64,000 nt of DNA, from positions 4,665,001 to 4,729,000 of the forward strand of contig CP136010.1 in NCBI GenBank assembly GCA_030263805.2, written 5' to 3'. Below are positions 8,540 to 18,410 of the stretch, piece by piece. The notes under the pieces were generated by a model. It was not told the origin of the DNA. It ran no database searches and saw only the letters and a list, made by a program, of their open reading frames with translations. Positions within the stretch are counted from its first letter, which is position 1, and every line of letters starts with the position of its first letter. The translations under genes were made by a program, and so were the position numbers. The DNA comes from Pseudomonas sp. FeN3W (lineage in GTDB: Bacteria > Pseudomonadota > Gammaproteobacteria > Pseudomonadales > Pseudomonadaceae).

Positions 8540-9877
8540 ATGATCAATATAAAACGAGGGCTTGATTTGCCCATAGCCGGTGCGCCGGCGCAGCGTATCG
8601 AGGCCGGCAGGCCCGTGCGCAGCGTCGCCGTCGTCGGCTTCGACTATCCGACCATGAAGCCAACCATGGCTGTTCAGGTCGGTGATCGGGTTAAGCTGGG
8701 GCAGATCCTTTTTTCCGACAAGAAGTCCGAAGGCGTGCATTACACCGCGCCCGGCGCCGGTGTCGTCAGTGCAGTTCACCGCGGCGAAAAGCGCGTGCTG
8801 CAATCGGTGGTCATCGACCTCGAGGGCGATGAAGAGGTCACCTTCACGAGCTATTCGCCAGCCCAGCTGGATGGTCTGAGCGGCGAGCAGGTGCGTGAAA
8901 ACCTGCAGCAGTCAGGCCTGTGGACCGCGCTGCGCACGCGCCCGTTCAGCAAGGTGCCGGCCGTCGATGCCACGCCTGCCTCGATTTTCGTGACCGCGAT
9001 CGACACGCATCCGCTGGCAGCCGATCCGGCGATCATCATCGCTGAACAGCCTGAAGCCTTTGAAGCCGGACTCAAGGTCCTGACTAATCTGGCCAAGGTG
9101 TTCCTGTGCAAGGCGCCAAATGCCTCGTTGCCAGGCGAGTCCCTGGCCAAGGTTCAGGTCGAAAGCTTCAACGGTCCGCATCCTGCCGGGCTGGCTGGTA
9201 CCCACATCCATTTCCTCGACCCGGTAAGCGCCAGCAAAAGCGTCTGGACCATCGGTTATCAGGACGTGATTGCCGTGGGCAAGCTGTTCACCAGTGGGCG
9301 TTTGTCGGTGGAGCGCGTTGTCGCCCTGGCCGGCCCGGTGGTCGAGCAGCCACGTCTGGTACGTGCCCGTCTCGGTGCCAACCTCGACGAACTGACCGCT
9401 GGTGAGCTGCAACCCGGAGCCAATCGCGTCGTTTCTGGCTCGCTGCTGGGTGGTCGTACCGCCCATGGTGCGTTCGCCTACCTTGGTCGCTACCACCAGC
9501 AGGTTTCCTGCCTGCGTGAGGGCAAGGAGCGCGAGATGCTCCATTACATGCGCCCGGGCGTCGACAAGCATTCGATCCTCAACATCTATATCTCCAAGCT
9601 GATGGCCGGTAAGAAGTTCGCCTTCTCGACCTCCACCAACGGCAGCCCACGGGCGATGGTGCCGGTAGGTAACTACGAAGAGGTCATGCCGCTGGACGTC
9701 CTGCCGACCCAGTTGCTGCGTGCACTGATCGTGGGTGACACCGAAGTGGCGCAGAAACTCGGTTGCCTGGAGCTGGATGAAGAAGATCTGGCGCTGTGCA
9801 GCTATGTCTGTGCCGGGAAATACGAATACGGCCCGATCCTGCGGGACAATCTGACCCGCATCGAGAAGGAGGGTTAA
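8540..9877 (+). CDS. nqrA: Na+-translocating NADH:quinone reductase subunit A
   Basis: A 445-residue NqrA, the large cytoplasmic-face subunit of Na+-NQR, which oxidises NADH, reduces ubiquinone and pumps sodium out. The start MINIKRGLDLPIAGAPAQRI is the family signature, with a barrel-sandwich region (HYTAPGAGVVSAVHRGEKR) resembling RnfC and Complex I NuoF folds. Length is normal. NqrA carries no covalent cofactor and binds to NqrB. It opens a tightly packed operon: nqrB starts 3 bases after its stop. Confidence 0.97.
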   Translation: MINIKRGLDLPIAGAPAQRIEAGRPVRSVAVVGFDYPTMKPTMAVQVGDRVKLGQILFSDKKSEGVHYTAPGAGVVSAVHRGEKRVLQSVVIDLEGDEEVTFTSYSPAQLDGLSGEQVRENLQQSGLWTALRTRPFSKVPAVDATPASIFVTAIDTHPLAADPAIIIAEQPEAFEAGLKVLTNLAKVFLCKAPNASLPGESLAKVQVESFNGPHPAGLAGTHIHFLDPVSASKSVWTIGYQDVIAVGKLFTSGRLSVERVVALAGPVVEQPRLVRARLGANLDELTAGELQPGANRVVSGSLLGGRTAHGAFAYLGRYHQQVSCLREGKEREMLHYMRPGVDKHSILNIYISKLMAGKKFAFSTSTNGSPRAMVPVGNYEEVMPLDVLPTQLLRALIVGDTEVAQKLGCLELDEEDLALCSYVCAGKYEYGPILRDNLTRIEKEG

Positions 9878-9880
9878 GGC

Positions 9881-11092
9881 ATGGGCATTCGCGCATTCCT
9901 CGACAAGATCGAGCATCATTTCGAAAAAGGCGGCAAGTACGAGAAGTGGTACGCGCTTTACGAAGCGGCCGACACCTTCCTCTATCGTCCCGGCAGCGTC
10001 ACCAAGACCACGGCCCACGTGCGCGACGGCATCGACCTCAAGCGCATGATGATCACCGTCTGGATGTGTACCTTCCCGGCGATGTTCTTCGGCATGTGGA
10101 ACACCGGCTACCAGGCCAACCTGATCTTCGCGCAGAGCCCTGATCTGCTCTCAGCTCAAGAAGGCTGGCGCTTCGGTCTGATCGGCGCACTGGCGGGCTT
10201 CGATCCGAACAGTCTCTGGGATAACTTCATCCAGGGCGCAGCCTACTTCCTTCCGATCTACGCGGTGACCTTCATCGTCGGTGGGTTCTGGGAAGTGCTG
10301 TTCGCTTCGATCCGCAAGCATGAGGTCAACGAAGGCTTCTTCGTTACGTCCGTGCTGTTTGCCCTGATCCTGCCGCCGAGCATTCCGCTATGGCAGGTCG
10401 CGCTGGGTATCAGCTTCGGCGTAGTAATCGGCAAGGAAATCTTCGGTGGTACCGGCAAGAACTTCCTGAATCCGGCGCTTACTGCGCGGGCGTTCCTGTT
10501 CTTCGCCTACCCGGCACAGATGTCCGGTGACGGCGTCTGGACTGCGGTCGATGGCTATGCCGGCGCCACTGCGCTGAGCCTCGGCTTTGCCGGCGGTATC
10601 GAAAATGTGATCGACAACGGCATCACCTGGATGGACGCCTTCGTTGGCACCATTCATGGCTCGATCGGTGAAACCAGCACGCTGGCAATCTTCATCGGCG
10701 GCGTGATCCTGATCGGTAGCAAGATCGCCTCCTGGCGCATCGTTTCCGGTGTGATGCTCGGCATGATCGGTCTGAGCTTCCTGTTCAACCTGATCGGTTC
10801 GGACACCAATCCGCTGTTCGCCATGCCCTGGTACTGGCACATGGTCGTCGGTGGCTTCGCCTTCGGCATGATCTTCATGGCGACCGACCCGGTTTCGGCC
10901 TCCATGACCAATACCGGCAAGTGGGTGTTCGGCGTCCTGATCGGTGTGATGGTCGTGCTGATCCGCGTGGTCAACCCCGCCTTCCCGGAAGGCATGATGC
11001 TGGCGATCCTGTTCGCCAACCTGTGTGCGCCGCTGATTGACCATTTCGTCATTCAGGCCAATATCAAGCGGAGGCTGGCACGTAATGTCTAG
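9881..11092 (+). CDS. nqrB: Na+-NQR subunit B, membrane flavoprotein
   Basis: A 403-residue polytopic inner-membrane subunit of the RnfD/NqrB family with about ten hydrophobic segments. It carries covalent FMN on a threonine: the flavinylation motif DGYAGATAL is present with acceptor Thr230, and it also binds riboflavin in the Na+-NQR of Vibrio. ApbE, encoded downstream in the same operon, is the expected flavin transferase. The N-terminal cytoplasmic part (MGIRAFLDKIEHHFEKGGKY) is typical. It overlaps the nqrC start by 8 bp. Confidence 0.97.
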   Translation: MGIRAFLDKIEHHFEKGGKYEKWYALYEAADTFLYRPGSVTKTTAHVRDGIDLKRMMITVWMCTFPAMFFGMWNTGYQANLIFAQSPDLLSAQEGWRFGLIGALAGFDPNSLWDNFIQGAAYFLPIYAVTFIVGGFWEVLFASIRKHEVNEGFFVTSVLFALILPPSIPLWQVALGISFGVVIGKEIFGGTGKNFLNPALTARAFLFFAYPAQMSGDGVWTAVDGYAGATALSLGFAGGIENVIDNGITWMDAFVGTIHGSIGETSTLAIFIGGVILIGSKIASWRIVSGVMLGMIGLSFLFNLIGSDTNPLFAMPWYWHMVVGGFAFGMIFMATDPVSASMTNTGKWVFGVLIGVMVVLIRVVNPAFPEGMMLAILFANLCAPLIDHFVIQANIKRRLARNV

Positions 11093-11879
11093 TCAGAAAG
11101 AATCCACCGTTCGCACGCTGACGGTAGCCCTGTTGGTCTGCCTGGTGTGCTCCATTTTCGTGGCTGGCGCCGCCGTGGCGCTTCGTCCGACTCAGCAGGA
11201 AAACCGCCTGCTGGACAAGCAGCGCAGCATTCTGGCGATCGCCGGGCTGGGCGAGGCGGGCATGTCCGGTAATCAGGTCAAGCAGTTGTTCAACGAACGC
11301 ATCGTTGCCCGCCTGGTCGATCTGGAAACCGGCAAGTTCAGCGACGAATTCGAAGCCAAGACCTTCGATCCGCTCGCCGCGGCCAAGGATCCTGCTCTGT
11401 CCGAGGCGCTGCCGAGCGAAGAGGATATTGCCTCGATCAAGCGTCGCGAGCGCTACAGCACCGTTTATATCGTCGAAGGGCAGGGCGAGGGCGAGATCGA
11501 TACGCTGATCCTGCCGGTTCGTGGCTACGGTCTCTGGTCGACGCTCTATGGCTTCATGGCAGTCGAGGGTGACTTGAATACCGTTGCCGGCTTCGGCTTC
11601 TACCAGCACGGTGAAACCCCGGGCCTTGGCGGTGAGGTCGACAATCCGAAGTGGCGCGGCATGTGGCCCGGCAAGGAACTGTACGACGACAACGGCAAAC
11701 TGGTGGTGCAGATTGTCAAGGGCGGTGTCGACCCTCAGAGCCCGAAAGCCGACCACCAGGTCGATGCCCTGGCCGGTGCGACCCTGACCAGCAACGGCGT
11801 CAACTCGCTGTTGCACTTCTGGTTGGGCGAGAACGGCTTCGGTCCATTTATCGCTAATCTGCGCGCTGGGGAGGCTTGA
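11085..11879 (+). CDS. nqrC: Na+-NQR subunit C, FMN-binding
   Basis: A 264-residue protein with one N-terminal transmembrane helix (LTVALLVCLVCSIFVAGAAVAL) and a periplasmic FMN-binding domain. Flavinylation motif DALAGATLTS gives acceptor Thr233, the second ApbE substrate of this operon. The ATG at 11085 (MSSQKESTVRTL) is preferred over an upstream in-frame codon at 11037 because GGAGG lies about 11 bases before it and the N-terminus then matches the family. Overlaps nqrB by 8 bp. Confidence 0.96.
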   Translation: MSSQKESTVRTLTVALLVCLVCSIFVAGAAVALRPTQQENRLLDKQRSILAIAGLGEAGMSGNQVKQLFNERIVARLVDLETGKFSDEFEAKTFDPLAAAKDPALSEALPSEEDIASIKRRERYSTVYIVEGQGEGEIDTLILPVRGYGLWSTLYGFMAVEGDLNTVAGFGFYQHGETPGLGGEVDNPKWRGMWPGKELYDDNGKLVVQIVKGGVDPQSPKADHQVDALAGATLTSNGVNSLLHFWLGENGFGPFIANLRAGEA

Positions 11880-11881
11880 TC

Positions 11882-12549
11882 ATGTCGCAACCCACTGTCA
11901 AAGAAGTTCTGCTCAATCCGATCTTCAATAACAACCCCATCGGCCTGCAGATTCTCGGAATCTGCTCGGCGCTGGCGGTCACGTCCAACCTGAACACGGC
12001 GCTGGTGATGTCTGTCGCGCTGACCCTGGTGGTGGCGTTTTCCAACCTGTTCATCTCGATGATCCGCAGCCAGATCCCCAACTCGATCCGCATGATCGTG
12101 CAGATGGTGATCATCGCCTCGCTGGTGATCCTAGTGGATCAGGTGCTCAAGGCCTATGCGTTCTCGCTGTCCAAGCAGCTCTCGGTGTTCGTCGGTCTGA
12201 TCATCACCAACTGCATCGTGATGGGGCGTGCGGAAGCGTTTGCCATGCAGAACCCGCCAATGCTGTCGTTCTTCGACGGTATCGGCAACGGTCTGGGCTA
12301 TAGCGCCATGCTGATTGCACTCGGCTTCATTCGCGAGCTGACTGGTGCTGGCAAACTGATGGGTTACACCATTCTGCCCGTCGTCAACGACGGCGGTTGG
12401 TATCAGCCCAACGGCATGATGCTGCTGCCGCCTTCGGCATTCTTCCTGATCGGTCTGTTCATCTGGGGCATTCGTGCCTGGAAGAAGGAGCAGGTCGAAA
12501 AGCCTGCCTTCAAGATGGCGCCGCAAGTCTCGAACAAGGAGGCTTACTA

Positions 12550-12550
<1 letters not shown>
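11882..12550 (+). CDS. nqrD: Na+-NQR subunit D
   Basis: A 222-residue membrane protein of the NqrDE/RnfAE family with six predicted helices. NqrD and NqrE pack in inverted topology and share an iron centre between them in known structures. The first ATG that gives the family start MSQPTVKEVLLNP is at 11882; a TTG six bases earlier would add two residues and is rejected because GGAGG fits the ATG. The TAA stop overlaps the nqrE start by one base. Confidence 0.96.
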
Positions 12551-13158
<608 letters not shown>

Positions 13159-13173
13159 GGACGGGATGAACAG

Positions 13174-14397
13174 ATGAGTTACGAAATTTTCCTCGCCATC
13201 GGCATGTTCACCGCCATCGTGCTCGCGCTGGTGGTGATCATCCTGGCGGCACGCGCCAAGCTGGTTTCCAGCGGCGACGTCAGCATCGAGATCAATGGCG
13301 AACGCACCATTACCGTTCCTGCCGGTGGCAAGTTGCTGCAGACACTTGCCTCCAACAACATCTTCCTCTCGTCCGCCTGTGGCGGCGGCGGTACCTGCGC
13401 GCAGTGCAAGTGCATCGTCGAGAGCGGGGGCGGCGAGATGCTGCCTACCGAGGAGTCGCACTTCACCCGTCGCGAGGCGGGCGAGGGCTGGCGCCTGTCC
13501 TGCCAGACTCCGGTCAAGGCGGACATGAAGATCGAAGTTCCGGAAGAAGTCTTCGGCGTGAAGAAGTGGGAATGCACCGTCGAGTCCAATCCGAACGTCG
13601 CGACCTTCATCAAGGAACTGACACTCAAGCTGCCGGAAGGCGAGAACGTCGACTTCCGCGCTGGTGGTTATGTGCAGCTCGAGTGCCCGCCGCATGAAGT
13701 GCGTTACCGGGACTTCGACATTCAGGAAGAGTATCGCGGCGACTGGGACAAGTTCGACCAGTGGAAGTACGTGTCGAAATGCGACGAGACCGTCATTCGC
13801 GCCTACTCCATGGCGAACTATCCGGAAGAGCGTGGCCTGGTGAAGTTCAACATCCGTATCGCCTCACCGCCGCCAGGCCGTGACGATATTCCGCCGGGCA
13901 AGATGTCATCCTATGTCTTCAGCCTGAAGCCGGGCGACAAGATCACCGTTTACGGACCGTTCGGCGAGTTTTTCGCCAAGGACACCGACGCCGAGATGGT
14001 CTTCATCGGCGGTGGCGCGGGGATGGCACCGATGCGCTCGCACATCTTCGACCAGCTCAAGCGTCTCAAGTCCAAGCGCAAGATGAGCTTCTGGTATGGC
14101 GCGCGCTCCATGCGCGAGGCCTTCTACGTGGAAGAGTACGACCAGTTGCAGGCGGAGAATCCGAACTTCCAATGGCATCTGGCCCTGTCCGATCCGCTGC
14201 CGGAAGATAACTGGGATGGTCCGACCGGCTTTATCCACAACGTGCTGTACGAGAACTATCTGAAGGATCATCCGGCTCCGGAAGATTGCGAGTTCTACAT
14301 GTGCGGGCCGCCCATGATGAACGCATCGGTGATCAAGATGCTCACCGACCTCGGCGTCGAGCCGGAGAATATTCTGCTCGACGACTTCGGCGGCTAG
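13174..14397 (+). CDS. nqrF: Na+-NQR subunit F, NADH-oxidising
   Basis: At 407 residues this is the electron-entry subunit. A single N-terminal transmembrane helix (residues 3-27) is followed by a ferredoxin-type 2Fe-2S domain with Cys69, Cys75, Cys78 and Cys110, then a ferredoxin reductase module with the FAD motif RAYSMANYPEE and the NAD-binding segment VFIGGGAGMAPMRSH. FAD takes hydride from NADH and the 2Fe-2S passes single electrons on. The ending LLDDFGG is the usual family ending. Spacing to apbE is a single base. Confidence 0.97.
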   Translation: MSYEIFLAIGMFTAIVLALVVIILAARAKLVSSGDVSIEINGERTITVPAGGKLLQTLASNNIFLSSACGGGGTCAQCKCIVESGGGEMLPTEESHFTRREAGEGWRLSCQTPVKADMKIEVPEEVFGVKKWECTVESNPNVATFIKELTLKLPEGENVDFRAGGYVQLECPPHEVRYRDFDIQEEYRGDWDKFDQWKYVSKCDETVIRAYSMANYPEERGLVKFNIRIASPPPGRDDIPPGKMSSYVFSLKPGDKITVYGPFGEFFAKDTDAEMVFIGGGAGMAPMRSHIFDQLKRLKSKRKMSFWYGARSMREAFYVEEYDQLQAENPNFQWHLALSDPLPEDNWDGPTGFIHNVLYENYLKDHPAPEDCEFYMCGPPMMNASVIKMLTDLGVEPENILLDDFGG

Positions 14398-14398
14398 C

Positions 14399-15451
14399 AT
14401 GACCCGAGCGTCACTGCAGGCTCTCCATGCTGTCGTGTACCTCCGGCCCGTCATCGCTGTCGCTCTCGCGGCAGCCCTGACGGGCTGTCTGTTTCAGGAC
14501 AGGGTTGAGGTCATCAGCGGCCCAACGATGGGCAGCACCTATACCGTCAAGTACGTAAACAGCGGCGACGTCCCCTCCAGGGAAGAGCTGCACGGTGAGG
14601 TCGAGGCCATTCTCGGTGACATCGATAAACAGCTGTCCACCTACCGTAGCGATTCCGACGTCGAGCGCTTCAATGCGCTGCCCGCCGGAAGCTGCGAGCC
14701 GATGCCGGATACGGTGCGCGAATTGGTCGCAGCGGGCGATCAGCTATCGGCCGACAGCGATGGCGCGTTCGATCTTACACTCGAGCCATTGCTGAACCTT
14801 TGGGGCTTCGGTCCGCAAGGTCGTGGCGAACAGGTTCCATCCGCGGCGGATATCGAGGCGGCGCGGGCGTTGACCGGCCATCGGCATCTACGTATCGATG
14901 GCGATCAGTTGTGCAAGACGGTGGCGCTGCAGCTGGACTTCAACAGCATCGCTGCCGGTTATGCGGTTGATCGCGTCGTCGAGCGTTTGAAGGCGCTCGG
15001 CGTAGACAGTTACCTTGTTGAGATCACTGGCGAGCTCAAGGCTGAGGGCCGCAAACCCGATGATTCACCGTGGCGCATAGCCATTGAAGCGCCCAGGGAT
15101 GACCAGCGGGTTGCGCAGAAGATCGTCGAACTCGATGGTCTGGGCGTATCCACCTCCGGCGACTATCGAAACTATTTCGAGCAGGACGGCCGGCGTTATT
15201 CACATACCCTGGACCCGCAAAGCGGCAGACCGATCGAGCATCACCTCGCTGCGGTGACGGTCATCGATAAATCGACTTTGCGTGCTGACGGGTTGTCTAC
15301 CGCGTTGATGGTGCTCGGCCCCGAGCGGGGGCTGGCACTGGCAGAGCGTAATGCGATCGCCGCGTTCTTCGTCGTGCGCGAGGGGCAAGGCTTCGTAACA
15401 ACGAGCACCAAGGCTTTTGACGAGCTGTTCGGTGCGGGAGTAGAGCAATGA
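14399..15451 (+). CDS. apbE: FAD:protein FMN transferase ApbE
   Basis: A 350-residue lipoprotein of the ApbE family (signal with lipobox LTGC, mature Cys near residue 30). ApbE transfers FMN from FAD to the Thr of D-x-x-[SA]-G-A-T motifs, here NqrB Thr230 and NqrC Thr233. Family motifs are GPTMGSTYTVKY, the Asp/Ser-rich FAD pocket, DFNSIAAGYAVDRV, GELKAEG and the catalytic region DGLSTALMVLG with Mg-binding Asp and Thr. It begins one base after nqrF and overlaps nqrM by 4 bp, so it is part of the nqr operon. Confidence 0.96.
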   Translation: MTRASLQALHAVVYLRPVIAVALAAALTGCLFQDRVEVISGPTMGSTYTVKYVNSGDVPSREELHGEVEAILGDIDKQLSTYRSDSDVERFNALPAGSCEPMPDTVRELVAAGDQLSADSDGAFDLTLEPLLNLWGFGPQGRGEQVPSAADIEAARALTGHRHLRIDGDQLCKTVALQLDFNSIAAGYAVDRVVERLKALGVDSYLVEITGELKAEGRKPDDSPWRIAIEAPRDDQRVAQKIVELDGLGVSTSGDYRNYFEQDGRRYSHTLDPQSGRPIEHHLAAVTVIDKSTLRADGLSTALMVLGPERGLALAERNAIAAFFVVREGQGFVTTSTKAFDELFGAGVEQ

Positions 15452-15675
15452 CTTGGTTACTGGTTTTTCTGGTGATGCTGCTTGTGGTATTCGGCATGGC
15501 CATCGGCGTGATCATGGGACGCAAGCCCATCGCGGGTTCCTGCGGGGGTATCGCCAATCTGGGCATCGAGAAGGAGTGCTCCATCTGTGGCGGTAGCCGC
15601 GAGAAGTGCGAAGAAGTGAACGAGGCGAAGAACGCGGGTAACGCCGATCTCGCCTACGACGCCACCAAGCGTTGA
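15448..15675 (+). CDS. nqrM: Na+-NQR maturation factor NqrM
   Basis: A 75-residue protein with one N-terminal transmembrane helix (LLVFLVMLLVVFGMAIGVIM) and four cysteines in a short C-terminal tail (Cys32, Cys44, Cys47, Cys54). This is the DUF539/NqrM family, shown in Vibrio to be required for Na+-NQR assembly, probably by delivering iron to the NqrD/NqrE site. The ATG overlaps the apbE stop by 4 bp, placing it last in the operon nqrABCDEF-apbE-nqrM. No clear terminator follows in the 166 bp before sthA. Confidence 0.93.
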   Translation: MTWLLVFLVMLLVVFGMAIGVIMGRKPIAGSCGGIANLGIEKECSICGGSREKCEEVNEAKNAGNADLAYDATKR

Positions 15676-15841
15676 TGTGAACCTTTGCGCGTCCAGGCAG
15701 CCCTGAGCGGACTTGCCTGGCCGGGCTCGCGGACGGGCACGGCGCGCGCAGAGCTTGAAAGAAGTGGCTGGTTTGCGTCTTTGGACATCGGCGAGTTCGT
15801 TGACAGCAGCGGCGTCTCCCGCTGCGTTTTCAGGAGTGTAT

Positions 15842-17236
15842 ATGGCGGTCTATAACTACGATTTGGTGGTATTGGGTTCCGGTCCGGCCGGGGAGGGCGC
15901 GGCAATAAATGCCGTCAAGGCGGGACGCAAGGTCGCCGTGGTAGATAACCGTCCGCTGGTTGGGGGCAACTGCACACACCTGGGCACCATCCCGTCCAAG
16001 GCCTTGCGCCATTCGGTACGGCAGATCATGCAGTACAACACCAACCCGCTGTTCCGCCAGATCGGCGAACCACGCTGGTTCTCCTTTCCGGACGTGCTGA
16101 AAAGTGCCGAGAAGGTCATCAGCAAGCAGGTCACTTCCCGCACGAGTTACTACGCGCGTAACCGCATCGATACCTTCTTCGGGACTGCCAGCTTCTCCGA
16201 TGAGCAGAGCGTCGAAGTGGTCTGCCTCAATGGCATGGTGGAAAAGCTGGTTGCCAGCCAGTTCGTCATCGCCACCGGCTCGCGCCCGTATCGACCGGCT
16301 GATATCGACTTCAATCACCCGCGTATCTACGACAGCGACACCATTCTTACTCTCAGTCACACGCCGCGTCGGATGATCATCTACGGGGCCGGCGTCATCG
16401 GTTGCGAATATGCATCAATCTTCAGCGGTCTGGGTGTGCTGGTCGACCTGATCGACAACCGCGAGCAGCTGCTCAGCTTCCTCGATGACGAGATTTCCGA
16501 TGCGCTCAGCTATCACCTGCGCAACAACAACGTGCTGATTCGCCACAACGAAGAGTACGAGCGGGTCGAGGGGCTGGAGAACGGCGTCATCCTGCATCTC
16601 AAGTCGGGCAAGAAGATCAAGGCAGACGCATTCCTCTGGAGCAACGGACGTACCGGCAATACCGACAAGCTCGGGCTGGAGAACATCGGGCTCAAGGCTA
16701 ACAGTCGTGGTCAGGTCCAGGTTGATGAGCACTACCGCACCGAGATCGGCAATATCTACGCTGCCGGCGATGTGATCGGTTGGCCGTCGCTGGCCAGTGC
16801 CGCTTATGACCAAGGCCGTTCGGCAGCGGGCAGCATCGTCGAGAATGACTCCTGGCGTTTCGTCGATGACGTACCGACCGGTATCTACACCATTCCCGAG
16901 ATCAGCTCGATCGGCAAGAATGAGCGCGAACTGACCCAGGCGAAGATTCCCTATGAAGTCGGCAAGGCGTTCTTCAAAAGCATGGCGCGGGCGCAGATTT
17001 CGTTCGAGCCAGTGGGCATGCTGAAGATTCTCTTCCACCGCGAAACGCTGGAAGTGCTCGGTGTGCACTGCTTCGGTTATCAGGCTTCGGAGATCGTGCA
17101 CATTGGCCAGGCGATCATGAACCAGAAGGGGCCGGCGAACAGCATCAAGTACTTCGTCAACACCACCTTCAACTACCCGACAATGGCCGAAGCCTACCGC
17201 GTCGCTGCGTTCGACGGGCTCAACCGGCTTTTTTGA
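15842..17236 (+). CDS. sthA: Soluble pyridine nucleotide transhydrogenase
   Basis: A 464-residue FAD flavoprotein that moves hydride between NADPH and NAD+. The FAD motif GSGPAGEGAAINAVKAG is at the N-terminus, and the second Rossmann motif YGAGVIGCEYASIF binds the nicotinamide. The active-site segment GGNCTHLGTIPSKAL keeps one Cys but has Thr where disulfide reductases have the second, which distinguishes SthA from lipoamide dehydrogenase. The start at 15842 (MAVYNYDLVVLG) has AGGAG 10 bases upstream; the frame is open further upstream but those residues do not fit the family. Placement after nqr links NADH and NADPH handling. Confidence 0.96.
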   Translation: MAVYNYDLVVLGSGPAGEGAAINAVKAGRKVAVVDNRPLVGGNCTHLGTIPSKALRHSVRQIMQYNTNPLFRQIGEPRWFSFPDVLKSAEKVISKQVTSRTSYYARNRIDTFFGTASFSDEQSVEVVCLNGMVEKLVASQFVIATGSRPYRPADIDFNHPRIYDSDTILTLSHTPRRMIIYGAGVIGCEYASIFSGLGVLVDLIDNREQLLSFLDDEISDALSYHLRNNNVLIRHNEEYERVEGLENGVILHLKSGKKIKADAFLWSNGRTGNTDKLGLENIGLKANSRGQVQVDEHYRTEIGNIYAAGDVIGWPSLASAAYDQGRSAAGSIVENDSWRFVDDVPTGIYTIPEISSIGKNERELTQAKIPYEVGKAFFKSMARAQISFEPVGMLKILFHRETLEVLGVHCFGYQASEIVHIGQAIMNQKGPANSIKYFVNTTFNYPTMAEAYRVAAFDGLNRLF

Positions 17237-17333
17237 GAAGCTCCGGCCGCTGGCCTGAGGCGGCTGGAGAGGGCGGCGACTCTCGTGATTGGCATTGGCC
17301 TAACCGGGAGAGCTTCTGATCAGGTGAGGGCGA

Positions 17334-17360
17334 ATCCGGCAGCGGCCTGCGCTGCCGGAT
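17334..17360. repeat. Perfect inverted repeat between convergent genes
   Basis: Arms ATCCGGCAGCG and CGCTGCCGGAT (11 bp each) flank a 5-base loop, in the 143 bp between the convergent sthA and glycerophosphodiesterase genes. There is no T run on either side, so it is not a standard intrinsic terminator. A weaker hairpin (CTCCgGCCGC with GCGGCtGGAG, 17241-17269) lies just after sthA. It could be a Rho-assisted 3' end or a transcript stabiliser. Confidence 0.7.
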
Positions 17361-17379
17361 CGTGCCGCGGTGTTGGCTG

Positions 17380-18102
17380 TCAGGATCGCGATAGCGTACT
17401 GACAGCCAGGCTGGGGTAGTCGGTGATCAGGCTGTCGACGCCGAAGTCGGCCAGGCGGCGCATCAAGGCTGGTTCATTGACTGTCCACACCGATACATGC
17501 AGGCCCTGTTTACGCGCTTTTTCCAGACGCTCCGGGGTGCACAGCGTCCACTTTAATGCCAGCAGGCTGCAGCCATATTGACGGGCGACCTTCAGTGGGT
17601 CTAGCCAGGTGTACTCGGCTACCAGCCCGCGTGATATCTCCGGCGCCAGCCGGTTCAGCGCACGCAGGACTTCACGAGAACTCGACGTGACGGTGATGCG
17701 ATCGAGCAACCGATGCTGTTCGGCCAGCTCCTTGATTGCCATGACCGTACGCGCGGCGCGCACCCGGGAAGCACTCTTGACCTCAAGCTGCCAGTGCTCG
17801 AAATCGCATTTTTCGAACAGCTCGCTCAGCCTCGGAATAGGGCAGGGTGTCTTCCAGCCAGGTCCGCCTTCCCGGGCGTCGTAGTTCACAAGCTCGTCGG
17901 CATCATGTTGCACGACTTTTCCCCGGCGACCGGTGGTGCGCTTGAGTGTCGGGTCGTGGATGACCATCAATTCGCCGTCGCGGGAAAGATGCAGATCCAG
18001 CTCGCAGCGGCGCACGCCGTGCTGGAGGCATTGCTCGAAGCTCACCAGGGTGTTTTCTGGCGCTTCGCCCTTGGCGCCGCGATGGCCGTAGATGAGTGTC
18101 AC
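17380..18102 (-). CDS. Glycerophosphodiester phosphodiesterase
   Basis: A 240-residue single-domain GDPD enzyme of the UgpQ type that splits glycerophosphodiesters into sn-glycerol-3-phosphate and an alcohol. The metal and catalytic motif GHRGAKGEAPENT (His7, Arg8, Glu14, Asn16) is intact, as are ELDLHLSRDGELMVIHDPTLKRTT with the second catalytic His and WTVNEPALM near the end. No signal peptide, so cytoplasmic. It overlaps the upstream small gene by 4 bp. Confidence 0.93.
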   Translation of the reverse strand: MTLIYGHRGAKGEAPENTLVSFEQCLQHGVRRCELDLHLSRDGELMVIHDPTLKRTTGRRGKVVQHDADELVNYDAREGGPGWKTPCPIPRLSELFEKCDFEHWQLEVKSASRVRAARTVMAIKELAEQHRLLDRITVTSSSREVLRALNRLAPEISRGLVAEYTWLDPLKVARQYGCSLLALKWTLCTPERLEKARKQGLHVSVWTVNEPALMRRLADFGVDSLITDYPSLAVSTLSRS

Positions 18103-18407
18103 GGTTGCAAGTCTTCCTTAGGGGATGATGGGGTGCGTTGATGATGGCGCACGCTGTTGATCACCCGGTCGCCTTCGAAGTACACGGAAAACTCCCGGTA
18201 ATCCCAGCGGGTGATCGGCGGCTGGCCGACGGCGGGTCGCTCTTCATCGGCCAGGCCGAAGCGGTCCAGAACCTGGTTCTTCGAGTCGCCACGACTCGGC
18301 ATGGTCATTTCCGGCAGGCCTTGTTGGCCAACAGGTATCCGAATGTCTTCGGCGAACAGGGCGGGACTGAATGTCAGTACGAGCAGCAGAGTCGCCAGGC
18401 GGCGCAT
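18099..18407 (-). CDS. Small secreted protein of unknown function
   Basis: A 102-residue protein with a clear signal peptide (MRRLATLLLVLTFSPALFA, cut before EDIRIP). The mature part of about 83 residues contains WDYREFSVYFEGDRVINSV, which suggests a small beta-sheet domain, and ends in a charged tail. It resembles conserved hypothetical periplasmic proteins of pseudomonads; I cannot name a family. It lies 3 bp after the PilZ-domain gene and overlaps the phosphodiesterase by 4 bp, so the three form one transcript. Confidence 0.75.
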   Translation of the reverse strand: MRRLATLLLVLTFSPALFAEDIRIPVGQQGLPEMTMPSRGDSKNQVLDRFGLADEERPAVGQPPITRWDYREFSVYFEGDRVINSVRHHQRTPSSPKEDLQP

Positions 18408-18410
18408 CGG

